This document shows positions 47,900 through 55,174 of a stretch of DNA of 64,000 nucleotides, one piece after another. The position numbers and the translations under genes are program-made. The stretch's first letter is position 1. The number at the start of each line of letters is the position of its first letter. The stretch comes from Bradyrhizobium sp. CCGB12 (GTDB lineage Bacteria > Pseudomonadota > Alphaproteobacteria > Rhizobiales > Xanthobacteraceae): the NCBI RefSeq assembly GCF_024199845.1, contig NZ_JANADO010000001.1, positions 2,542,001 to 2,606,000 of the forward strand. The letters are read 5' to 3'. Below the pieces are notes generated by a model, which did no database searches, was not told where the DNA came from, and saw only the letters and a program-made list of their open reading frames with translations.

Positions 47900-48298
47900 A
47901 TGCATATCTTGCAGCCGGCCGAATGGAAGAAACCGCGAGGCTTTTCTCATGGTGTGGTCATGGAAGGGCCGGGCCGCTGGGTGGTGCTGGCCGGGCAGAC
48001 CGGCGGCGACGAGACGGGCAATTACGCGCCCGACATGGCCGCGCAAGTTGCGACCGCGCTGAAGCGGATCATCAAGCTGCTGGGCGAGGCCGGTGCGGGT
48101 CCCGAGCATATCGTCCGTCTGACGTGGTACCTGACCAGCCGCAGCGAATATGAGGCTGCCGGGCCCGGCATCGGCGCGGCCTGGAAGGAAACGCTGGGAC
48201 GCAATTTCCCGCCCTCAACGCTGCTTTACATCGGCGGTCTCGTGGACGAGCGGGCCAAGGTCGAGATCGAGGTCACGGCGTTCGTGCCGAACGCATAA
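47900..48298 (+). CDS. RidA/YjgF-family enamine/imine deaminase-like protein
   Basis: A 132-residue protein of the YjgF/Rid family, with VVLAGQTGGDETGNY, the central ALKRIIKLLGEAGAGPEHIVRL, and the end PPSTLLYIGGLVDERAKVEIEVTAF. The family Arg of RidA proper (RxxV) is not evident at the equivalent site, where GGLVDERAKVEIE is seen, so it may be one of the Rid1-7 subgroups. ATG at 47900 with GGGAGA upstream. Confidence 0.87.
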   Translation: MHILQPAEWKKPRGFSHGVVMEGPGRWVVLAGQTGGDETGNYAPDMAAQVATALKRIIKLLGEAGAGPEHIVRLTWYLTSRSEYEAAGPGIGAAWKETLGRNFPPSTLLYIGGLVDERAKVEIEVTAFVPNA

Positions 48299-48326
48299 AA
48301 AAGACCCGGCGAAGTCGCCGGGTCGA
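48297..48326 (-). terminator. Terminator between ridA and the exported pair
   Basis: GACCCGGCGA (48303-48312) with TCGCCGGGTC (48315-48324). The reverse strand continues TTTTTT, overlapping the last codon of the RidA gene on the other strand. Confidence 0.85.
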
Positions 48327-48347
48327 TTGTCTTGCGTGCGATCCGCC

Positions 48348-48893
48348 TTAGCGCGCCAGCGTGATGCTGGCCCCGCGGAACTGGCTGTCCGCGCGCATCG
48401 TGACGTTCTGCTTGTTGCCGGACGTTTTCAGCGTGATGTTGGCGTTGAAGCCGGCGGTGGAGGCGACCAGCTCGTAGTTTCCACCGCCACCGCGGCCCTG
48501 GAGCGCGCCGCTGATGTTGCGGCTGGCCTCGGACCAGCTGCCGGCGATGGCGCCGCCTTCGGCCCTGACGTTGGCGCCGAGGTTGAACTTGTAGGCGTCG
48601 CTGGCGCAGGTCAGCGACATCTCCATGGTCGGGCCGATCGGAGCGTATTTGGCCCGGCAACGGATCCGCTCGGTCGAGCCGTCATCAAGCGTGACGGTGC
48701 CGGCACCGCTCCAGGTGCCTGCCAGCGAGGCGAACGGACCGGATTGGGCCTTGCTTTCAGAGTTGGCGATACCCGCCGCAAACAAAACGGCGGCCGCAAT
48801 CAGCAGCCGCCGGCCAATAGCGCGAGTCTCAGCTGATTTACTGGCGCGATGCTTCCCACCGCCCGCTGCACGGTATGCCTGCAGATGCTCCAT
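48348..48893 (-). CDS. Exported protein, function unknown (pair member 1)
   Basis: A 181-residue protein. The signal-like helix (RRLLIAAAVLFAAGIANSESKA) lies about 30 residues in, and the mature domain begins FASLAGTWSGAGTVTLDDGSTERIRCRA and ends FNANITLKTSGNKQNVTMRA. The fold looks all-beta, lipocalin-like by pattern only. The ATG at 48893 lies inside the end of the upstream gene (56-bp overlap). The start could be later if the overlap is not real. Confidence 0.7.
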   Translation of the reverse strand: MEHLQAYRAAGGGKHRASKSAETRAIGRRLLIAAAVLFAAGIANSESKAQSGPFASLAGTWSGAGTVTLDDGSTERIRCRAKYAPIGPTMEMSLTCASDAYKFNLGANVRAEGGAIAGSWSEASRNISGALQGRGGGGNYELVASTAGFNANITLKTSGNKQNVTMRADSQFRGASITLAR

Positions 48894-49188
48894 TCCACTT
48901 CCCCGATCCGGCGTTGCCGTTGAGTTGACCGTTAGCATATGCACCATTGATCGAAACTTTCACAAGTCCCCCGCTACCGATGGTGCCGGAAACGTTAGCG
49001 CCGGGTGCGGTGATCCTGCCATCGGCAACCGTCAGCATCGAGCTTGCGGTCGGCTCGCAAGAGCCGCTCTTGGTCACGATCGTGACCTGCCAGTTGCCGT
49101 CATAGGGGCTCTGGGCGAAGGCGGGAGCGGCGAGGGTGCCGGCGAAAACTGCAGCGGCACAGAACACCGCAATGCGATCAAAACGCAT
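48838..49188 (-). CDS. Small exported protein (pair member 2)
   Basis: A 116-residue protein, signal peptide MRFDRIAVFCAAAVFAGTLAAPAFA, mature part YDGNWQVTIVTKSGSCEPT...GKWNGASAGIPCSGRWEA with two cysteines. It shares the 'WxGxW' style of the downstream partner's mature domain (FASLAGTWSGAGT) in general character only. AAGGACGG precedes the ATG at 49188. The two genes overlap and are probably translationally coupled. Confidence 0.75.
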   Translation of the reverse strand: MRFDRIAVFCAAAVFAGTLAAPAFAQSPYDGNWQVTIVTKSGSCEPTASSMLTVADGRITAPGANVSGTIGSGGLVKVSINGAYANGQLNGNAGSGKWNGASAGIPCSGRWEASRQ

Positions 49189-49360
49189 GAATTCCGTCCT
49201 TGAATTTGTCCGATATGCTGACGCTTATTCGGGCGAAATGTGACGGAAATTTGTTGCGACGCCAAACCGAAAATAGTTCCTGTGGAAACAATGGTTTATT
49301 TGCGTTTTTGACACCGATTTTCGAAGCAAAATCAACGCGGGTTCACGTTAAGGGTAAACA

Positions 49361-49948
49361 TCAGGCGAGACTCGGCGCCGAGGTCGCGAACTGCTCGTCC
49401 TGAATCTTAGACGGCAGTGCCTTGTGGACCTTTACGTAATCGATCACGTCGGCCAGCAATTTGAGTCCGAGCGGAGCGAGCGCGCGCTCCCAGAGTTCCC
49501 GCGCCGTCTCGCCTTTCTTCACGAAGCACCAGTCCTGGGCGGCGATGGCGCCGGCGTCCATGCGGTCGGCGAGATGGTAGATCGTGCCGCCGGCGATCGG
49601 ATCGCCTTCCTTGATGGTCCATTCCACGGCCGCCTTGCCGCGGTGGCGCGGTAGCAGCGAGGGATGATAGCCGATCCCGCCGAACGTCGCTGCGGCCAGA
49701 GCGTCCTTGCCGATCCGGGCGTGGCTGTGTGCCGTGATGATCAGGTCGGTATCGGGGGCAATCTCGGAAGCCACCACCAGCTTCGGATTGGCCTGGACCA
49801 CCACCTCGATACCGGCCGCCTTGGCGGTCGCGGCGAGGCGATCCTCGGCGTCGGCCACCACGACCCGGACGATCGAGACGCTGTGCTCCCGGAGCATGTT
49901 CAGGGTGGTCACGCCGAAATGGCGGGAGCCGACGAGGGTAATGCGCAT
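49361..49948 (-). CDS. Formyltransferase-fold protein (Fmt/PurN-like)
   Basis: A 195-residue formyl_trans_N domain. It begins MRITLVGSRHFGVTTLNML, has the catalytic HPSLLPRHRGKAAVEWTI (His of HPSLLPR) and the end of the active site in DRMDAGAIAAQDW. It lacks the C-terminal tRNA-binding domain of Fmt, so it is not the initiator-tRNA enzyme. Stand-alone members modify sugars or amines using 10-formyl-THF; substrate unknown. Ribosome-binding site weak. Confidence 0.82.
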   Translation of the reverse strand: MRITLVGSRHFGVTTLNMLREHSVSIVRVVVADAEDRLAATAKAAGIEVVVQANPKLVVASEIAPDTDLIITAHSHARIGKDALAAATFGGIGYHPSLLPRHRGKAAVEWTIKEGDPIAGGTIYHLADRMDAGAIAAQDWCFVKKGETARELWERALAPLGLKLLADVIDYVKVHKALPSKIQDEQFATSAPSLA

Positions 49949-50528
49949 GGGTGTCCAATCCGTCTCGCAGCTGCGTCATCCCCCGATAACATGTCGGTAC
50001 GTCCTGTCACCATCCACGCCGCGTTTGCGCGGGTTATCAACAATGCAACTGGTACGGAGCGTCCCGGTGCTTCCATGCGCGCATTGCACCGGCTCCGCGA
50101 CCGAGCGCATGCGAAGTGCCTGATTTTCGCTTCTTGCATTGGTTGGGCCGCGCCGGCGGGCCGTGCCGCGCACCGATTTCTGGATCGCGGACCAGTTGCC
50201 GCGGCGCCACGGTCGGATGGCAAATATGGGCAAGCCGGTTCCTGTGTGTCTTTCCAGACAGACGAGATATTCGGTCTGCCATAGCTTGCATGAACCGGGG
50301 CTGGCGACATTTCATTCCGGATCCGTTTTCGAACCCGGCTTTTGGCCGCTGGCGTGATCGCCAGCGGCTTTTTCATGCCATGCGTCGCTAAATCATCTGA
50401 CGGTAATACGTTCTCAACCAGCTTGGCGTATCGACGAATCTGTCGCGGATTTGTATTGCGTACCGCGACACCGAAAACGTCCGCCGGCGTGGGTGCGCCG
50501 CGCGGGCCTTTTCGCCGGGGCCGATTTC
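49949..50528. other. Gene-free stretch with an orphan terminator
   Basis: No convincing CDS in 580 bp on either strand. A strong forward terminator at 50345-50373 lacks an obvious gene upstream, so a non-coding transcript in about 50000-50373 is possible. Confidence 0.4.
50345..50373 (+). terminator. Orphan intrinsic terminator
   Basis: A perfect 10-bp stem, GCCGCTGGCG (50345-50354) and CGCCAGCGGC (50359-50368), loop TGAT, then TTTTT. It points forward, while the nearest upstream gene is on the reverse strand. Confidence 0.85.
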
Positions 50529-50747
50529 ATGCCGAGCGCAATTGAGCAGATCGTCGACATCTATGTCCGACTGAAGAACCGGCGCGGCCTCGACCAGCTG
50601 ATGATGCACCGGCAGCGGCTCGCGGTCGATCTGAAGAGCAGGTCGGGCTATGATTTCAGCCTGCCAATCGGCCAGATCGACGAGGAGATCGCGATCATCG
50701 AGGCAGGTCTCAGCCGGCTCAAGGCGGGGACGTCCACGGCGGTCTAG
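50529..50747 (+). CDS. Small helical protein
   Basis: A 72-residue protein (MPSAIEQIVDIYVRLKNRRG...), largely alpha-helical, with a possible heptad pattern in IGQIDEEIAIIEAGLSRL. The ATG at 50529 matches the natural protein start better than the in-frame upstream one at 50451. No family recognised. Confidence 0.6.
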   Translation: MPSAIEQIVDIYVRLKNRRGLDQLMMHRQRLAVDLKSRSGYDFSLPIGQIDEEIAIIEAGLSRLKAGTSTAV

Positions 50748-50794
50748 CGATGGCTCCGCACGGGCGCTGACCGACCGCCGCGCTAACGGGCCGC

Positions 50795-51097
50795 TCAGTC
50801 GCGCCGGCCGCCGTCGATGACCGTGAACAACGGCCGCGCCGGGGTCGGCTCGACCAGCAGCTCTTCGACGAGCGCAGTTGCCGCATCGACATATTTGCGA
50901 GTCGGCTTGTCCAGCGGACGCTTGGCCTCGTCATCGAGCGCGACCTTCGCGGCCTCGACCAGCTTGCGCATGCGTGCCGCATGGTCATCGCCGGCGGTCA
51001 GCGTCGCGCGCGCCAGCGAGCGGAGCACGAACAGCTCGCCCTCGAGGCGGAGCAGACGGTCGTTGAGCCTGGTGAGGACGGTGTTGAGTTCGGCCAT
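50795..51097 (-). CDS. Small coiled-coil protein
   Basis: A 100-residue protein. The first 35 residues (MAELNTVLTRLNDRLLRLEGELFVLRSL) have a clear heptad pattern; the rest is helical and ends with the basic VIDGGRRD. Convergent with the gene at 50529. No domain recognised. Confidence 0.65.
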   Translation of the reverse strand: MAELNTVLTRLNDRLLRLEGELFVLRSLARATLTAGDDHAARMRKLVEAAKVALDDEAKRPLDKPTRKYVDAATALVEELLVEPTPARPLFTVIDGGRRD

Positions 51098-51352
51098 GGC
51101 TGATGTTCGGTGCGGAGGATCCGCCCTGATCTAGCGGCGATCGGTGAACGGAGTCCAAACGCCATCGGCGCAATTGGGCTGATTTTCCGGTCCGCCTCGT
51201 GCGCCTGCGTGATCCCGCCGATGTGACCGGTTGTGACGCGCAGATGAATGGTGTGGGTGGCGGCTGATCGCGGCTCACCCTGCGGTTGGTGGACAGGGGG
51301 GTCGGTTTTCGCAGAGCCAAGCAGGGCGAGCGCGACGGATGCCTTTATCCTG

Positions 51353-51577
51353 TCATCCAGCTCCCGCCCAGCGCCGTCCGAACACGGGCGGCTTCGTCTT
51401 CACCGCCTGCCAGCCGAAGAAGTGATGCTTCCCGGACCAGCTGTGCACCACGCTACTGCAGATGCTGCATTTGAAGCTCCCGGCGTGGGCCTCGCTGTGC
51501 TCCTCCCGCGTCGCGGTGTAGTTCATGCTGCAACCGGTGCAGGTGAATTCTTCGATCGTCCAGATGCTGTTGGCCAT
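51353..51577 (-). CDS. Small CxxC zinc-ribbon-like protein
   Basis: A 74-residue protein with CTGCSMNY and CSICSSVVHSW, spaced about 24 residues apart, a minimal zinc ribbon. The N-terminus MANSIWTIEEFTC is used (ATG at 51577). Similar in size and layout to 43417-43635. The C-terminus is basic (KTKPPVFGRRW). Function unknown. Confidence 0.65.
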   Translation of the reverse strand: MANSIWTIEEFTCTGCSMNYTATREEHSEAHAGSFKCSICSSVVHSWSGKHHFFGWQAVKTKPPVFGRRWAGAG

Positions 51578-51672
51578 TGCACCGCATGTTCTTTGGGACC
51601 TCGACACACGGTAGGAGCGGGCTTTTGCAGCGGCGTAAACCGGCCCAGGGAAATCCGGTTAATCGCCGTTAG

Positions 51673-51924
51673 CTAAACCCGTCTCGGATCGCGATCCAGG
51701 CGCGCTCCGTCGGTCCGGCCGCTCCGCATGTCCCGGTCGATGCGCATCTGCACGCGCCTGATGGCGAGCTGCGGCAATCTGCCTTGCACCCGCCCGGAGC
51801 GGACCTTGTCGTCGATGGCATAAGCGTAGCGCCAAAAGCCCGGCGCGGCGTTTGGCTTGAGCGCGTAGTGTATGCCGCGATGAACGCCGGTGTGATGATC
51901 AGGCTCTATGGGGCGGTGCGCCAT
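51673..51924 (-). CDS. Hypothetical basic protein
   Basis: An 83-residue protein with MAHRPIEPDHHTGVHRGIHYALKP near its start and an arginine-rich end (RIDRDMRSGRTDGARLDRD). AAGGAG is 13 bases upstream of the ATG at 51924, which is far. The frame is open further upstream to 52047. It may be a real small gene, but evidence is limited to the frame, start site and histidine/arginine-biased composition. Confidence 0.5.
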   Translation of the reverse strand: MAHRPIEPDHHTGVHRGIHYALKPNAAPGFWRYAYAIDDKVRSGRVQGRLPQLAIRRVQMRIDRDMRSGRTDGARLDRDPRRV

Positions 51925-52061
51925 CGCTTCGAAATGCTCCTTGAGCCGGAGCGTTCCTAATCCGAGGGACTGGTCGTCTTGACGCCGGATGCGCGGCTGG
52001 CAATAACGCTTGCCGTGCAAGTGCCGGAACCCGCGTCGATGCCGCAAGGAAGGTCGTGCCC

Positions 52062-53141
52062 GTGAAAAGTCTCCGTCAGCTCCTGACGGGAGAGGATATC
52101 ATCCAGCTCGTGATCCGGCTCGGCCTGCTTGCCCTGCTGATCATCTGGACCTTCCTGATCATCCGCCCGTTCGTGCCGATCCTGGCCTGGAGTGGCGTGC
52201 TCGCGGTCGCGTTCTATCCGGCCTTCAGCTGGGTCGCCAAGATCCTGGGTGGCCGTCCGAAGACCGCGGCAGCGATCCTGACCCTGATCACGCTCGGCAT
52301 CGTCATCGGCCCTGCGACCTGGCTCGGCCTCAGCGCCGTGGACGGGGTGCGGGAGCTGGCGCATCAACTCGGCACCGGCGACCTGGCGCTCCAGTCGGCG
52401 CCAGAGCAGCTCAAGTCGTGGCCGCTGGTCGGCCCGTGGCTCTATGAGCTCTGGGACCAGGCCTACACCAATATCCGCGCGGTGCTGCGCGAGGTGGCGC
52501 CATATCTCCAGCCGCTGGCGGGACCGCTATTGTCGCTCGCGGGCGATGCTGGCCTCGGCACGGTGCAATTCCTGCTCTCGGTGTTCGTCGCCGGCTTCCT
52601 GTTTCCGCATGGACCGCGGCTGGTTGCGGCCGGCCGCAACTTCCTGTTTCGCATCGTGCCCGAGCAGAGCGAGCATTTCCTGGAGCTCGCGGGCGCGACC
52701 ATCCGCGCGGTGGCGCAAGGTGTGATCGGCGTCGCGGTGGTACAAGCGCTGCTTGCCGGCTTCGGCTTCAAGCTTGCGGCCGTGCCGAGCGCGGGCCTTC
52801 TCGCCTTCATCGTGCTTCTGCTCTCGATCGTGCAGATCGGCGCCTTCCTCGTGCTGCTGCCGGTGATCATCTGGATCTGGACCGCCAAGGATGTCACTAC
52901 GGCGCTGTTGCTCACCGTGTTTCTCGTCCTGGTCGGCTTCATCGACACCATGCTGAAGCCGCTCGTCATGGGGCGTGGCCTGACCACGCCGACCATCGTG
53001 ATCTTCGTCGGCGTGATCGGCGGCACGCTCGCCCACGGCATTGTCGGCCTGTTCATCGGGCCGATCATCCTGTCGGTGGCCTGGGAGCTGATGATGGCCT
53101 GGATCAGGACGGAGGACCGGGCGGAGACGGGCGAGGGCTGA
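52062..53141 (+). CDS. AI-2E-family membrane transporter
   Basis: A 359-residue protein of the AI-2E/PerM family with about eight helices and an amphipathic central region. Signatures are LAWSGVLAVAFYPAFSWV, LSVFVAGFLF, VIGVAVVQALLAGFGF and HGIVGLFIGPIILSVAWEL. The first GTG (52056) is only two bases after GGAAGG, the second (52062) eight, so 52062 is chosen. Despite the name, many members are Na+/H+ or unknown exporters. Confidence 0.88.
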   Translation: MKSLRQLLTGEDIIQLVIRLGLLALLIIWTFLIIRPFVPILAWSGVLAVAFYPAFSWVAKILGGRPKTAAAILTLITLGIVIGPATWLGLSAVDGVRELAHQLGTGDLALQSAPEQLKSWPLVGPWLYELWDQAYTNIRAVLREVAPYLQPLAGPLLSLAGDAGLGTVQFLLSVFVAGFLFPHGPRLVAAGRNFLFRIVPEQSEHFLELAGATIRAVAQGVIGVAVVQALLAGFGFKLAAVPSAGLLAFIVLLLSIVQIGAFLVLLPVIIWIWTAKDVTTALLLTVFLVLVGFIDTMLKPLVMGRGLTTPTIVIFVGVIGGTLAHGIVGLFIGPIILSVAWELMMAWIRTEDRAETGEG

Positions 53142-53292
53142 CCCGGCGCCTCATTGGCGCGATCGGCCCGCGGTGTCGCACCAGAGCCCGACGGCCTGCG
53201 GCCTATGGCCTGTGATCAAAGCGCTCCCGAACTTGTCTGTTCGACTAGACAAGTTAGGATTGAGACGATTCTGGTTTCGATCTACGGCAGTG

Positions 53293-53682
53293 ATGGCGAA
53301 GTCTTCCAAGCTGGTTGCCGCCAGGCGCGGCAAGGTATTGTTGGTCAGACGACGGTCGGACGGCCTGTGGATGTTCCCGGGCGGCCGCAAGCGTGCGCGC
53401 GAGTCCGACAAGGACTGCCTGCGGCGGGAGATCAAGGAGGAACTGCCCAAGCTGAAGCTCGGCAGGATCAGTCTCTGGAAGGAAGTGAAGGCCAGAAACA
53501 AGCGCTCCGGCCGCAAGATGAGTGACGCCATCTTCATCACCAAGACCGCCAAAGGCAGGCTCGCGATCGGCGACAAGAACGAGATCGACCGCGCCGCCTG
53601 GCAGAAGCCGCGCGGCATCCGCCTGACCGCGACCTCGCGCTACATCCGCGATCGCCTGTTTCCGAGGAAGCCGCAGCGTTGA
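53293..53682 (+). CDS. Nudix hydrolase
   Basis: A 129-residue Nudix protein. The Nudix box is GRKRARESDKDCLRREIKEE, which fits G-x5-E-x7-REUxEE except that the final Gly is Pro (EELPKL). MAKSSKLVAARRGKVLLVRR begins the fold; the ATG at 53293 is preferred to an upstream in-frame start. The substrate is likely a nucleoside or other diphosphate. Very basic overall (pI high), so it may act on RNA ends or dinucleoside polyphosphates, which is inference. Confidence 0.85.
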   Translation: MAKSSKLVAARRGKVLLVRRRSDGLWMFPGGRKRARESDKDCLRREIKEELPKLKLGRISLWKEVKARNKRSGRKMSDAIFITKTAKGRLAIGDKNEIDRAAWQKPRGIRLTATSRYIRDRLFPRKPQR

Positions 53683-53732
53683 GCCAATCCCCGCGGCCCG
53701 CCGGTTACACGCCGGCGGGCCCCTTCGACGCG

Positions 53733-54065
53733 TTAACGGCCGGTGGGGTCGTCGCTTCTGCCAGGTCGAATTGCACCTTTCTGCGGTCCACCCGCTGAAC
53801 TACTGCCGCTGCCAGACGCTGCTCCTGTCCCGGTCGTCCCGGTACCTGAAGTTCCGCCGGCGCTCGTGCCTGCCGCCCCCGCGGCTCCGCCCGTTCCTCC
53901 GGGGCCAGCTCCATTCCCGGCACTGGCGCCTGTACCAGCTCCAGCTCCAGCGCCGGCGCCGGCTCCCGCGCCACCCGCTCCGCCCGCGCCTTGGGCATAA
54001 GCGAGCCCCACGGATCCGCCTGCGAGCAGGGCGCACGTCAACAATGACAAGACTGTTTTTCGCAT
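53733..54065 (-). CDS. Gly/Ala-rich exported protein
   Basis: A 110-residue protein with signal peptide MRKTVLSLLTCALLAGGSVGLAYA, then about 65 residues of GAG/GGT/GTS low-complexity repeats, ending in a basic tail (KGAIRPGRSDDPTGR). AGGAGCC precedes the ATG at 54065. Low-complexity sequence gives spurious open frames on both strands here; the signal peptide and start site support this one. Confidence 0.7.
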   Translation of the reverse strand: MRKTVLSLLTCALLAGGSVGLAYAQGAGGAGGAGAGAGAGAGAGTGASAGNGAGPGGTGGAAGAAGTSAGGTSGTGTTGTGAASGSGSSSAGGPQKGAIRPGRSDDPTGR

Positions 54066-54274
54066 ACGAAGGCTCCTATCTGTTTTATGTGTTTGGCTAA
54101 CCGAGCCTGCAAAAGGATGTTCCTAGGGACGTTCAATCGAGCTGCGTCGTGGCGCGGCCTCTCCGGGCGAGCCGAGCGCTTGGCCATCCATAGGAACCAA
54201 GGTCCGGACCTGCCTTTACCTTCCGCCCGCGCGCCAAAGCCTTCTTTGACACGCACCATCCATGGAGCATCGAG

Positions 54275-54529
54275 ATGCGAACGACATTGGTAGCCTTGTT
54301 GATCTTCTTCGGATCTTCTCTCGCGGCGAACGCAGAACGCGATTATCCGTGGTGTGTCTTTGGCGGGCAGCTTGGCTATTCCGGCGACTGCTCTTACGTG
54401 ACGAGAGAGCAATGCCTGGCGTCGGCATCCGGCCGCTGGAATACCTATTGCGACATAAATCCACGCGTGAGGTTCAAGCAGCAGATCGAGCCCGAGACGA
54501 AGAGGTCGCAACAACGGCAGCGACAATGA
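54275..54529 (+). CDS. DUF3551 exported protein, copy 1
   Basis: An 84-residue protein with signal peptide MRTTLVALLIFFGSSLAANA and the DUF3551 core: YPWCVFGGQLGYSGDCSYVTREQCLASASGRWNTYC, with four cysteines. The family is small, exported and nearly limited to Bradyrhizobium relatives. GGAG lies 10 bases before the ATG. A related gene lies at 59485-59760. Confidence 0.9.
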   Translation: MRTTLVALLIFFGSSLAANAERDYPWCVFGGQLGYSGDCSYVTREQCLASASGRWNTYCDINPRVRFKQQIEPETKRSQQRQRQ

Positions 54530-54539
54530 ACCGTTTCAA

Positions 54540-54563
54540 ATGAGCCTTCTCGAAAAGGCTCAT
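54540..54563 (+). repeat. Perfect hairpin after DUF3551 copy 1
   Basis: ATGAGCCTT (54540-54548), loop CTCGAA, AAGGCTCAT (54555-54563), a 9-bp stem 10 bases after the stop codon. No U-run follows, so termination is uncertain. Confidence 0.7.
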
Positions 54564-54738
54564 CGTAGCGTGCGGCGTGCGAGAGGGCGGTACTCCATTG
54601 CGGCACGTTATGCCGTCCACCGTTCTGATCACGCCAGCACGCCTTCGGTGTGCTGCTTTGGAACGAGTCGGCGAGGCAGGCGTAGACTCCTGGCTCCCGG
54701 CCCATCCCCAAGCGCCCCAAGCCCCCGGGCCGCGAGAA

Positions 54739-54911
54739 AACCTTCCCCACAAGGTTGGCGACCTCAGGGCCTTCGCACTGAGGTCGTTTGGCGCAAGACG
54801 TGTGAACCAGTTCACAAACGCTCGGCGGAATCGCTGCTATGAGGAGGTCATTGCTTAACCGAATTATTTTGAACGAAACGCCCCAGCGTGGCTCCAAGCG
54901 CTGGGGTTTTT
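54739..54911 (+). ncRNA. Structured-RNA candidate ending in a terminator
   Basis: Three hairpins in series and a terminator: AACCTT/AAGGTT (54739-54756), CGACCTCAG/CTGAGGTCG (54759-54786, perfect 9 bp), TGTGAAC/GTTCACA (54801-54816), and CCCCAGCG/CGCTGGGG followed by TTTTT (54881-54911). There is no convincing protein in this interval on either strand. The 5' end is unknown. It lies between DUF3551 copy 1 and the Mfd-like gene. Confidence 0.5.
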
Positions 54912-55174
54912 CGTGCCTGCCATGTGCATCGAGCTCCGCGATCGCATTGGTCTTCGCATCGACGGCCGCGTAGGCGATTTCACGCGTCGGAACGGGAGTT
55001 CCGATCTGCGGGCAATCGACAGCCGGACTGTCGGGATCGCGATGGCGTCCCGGACGTTGCCCACGCGCGTGCGTTCCCGGGGCAAATCCCATATGCATGG
55101 CGACAAGCAGCCGAATCGGGATGAGAGCGGCTGGCGTTCGGTTGCCGACAATTTACGACCAGAGACGGATTCAA

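Noticed and set aside
50116..50391. A forward frame ending at the orphan terminator
   Set aside because: No start site or sensible composition, and the terminator stem would be inside the coding region.
54577..54858. A 93-codon forward frame over the hairpin region
   Set aside because: No ribosome-binding site or protein features; the interval is better explained by RNA hairpins.
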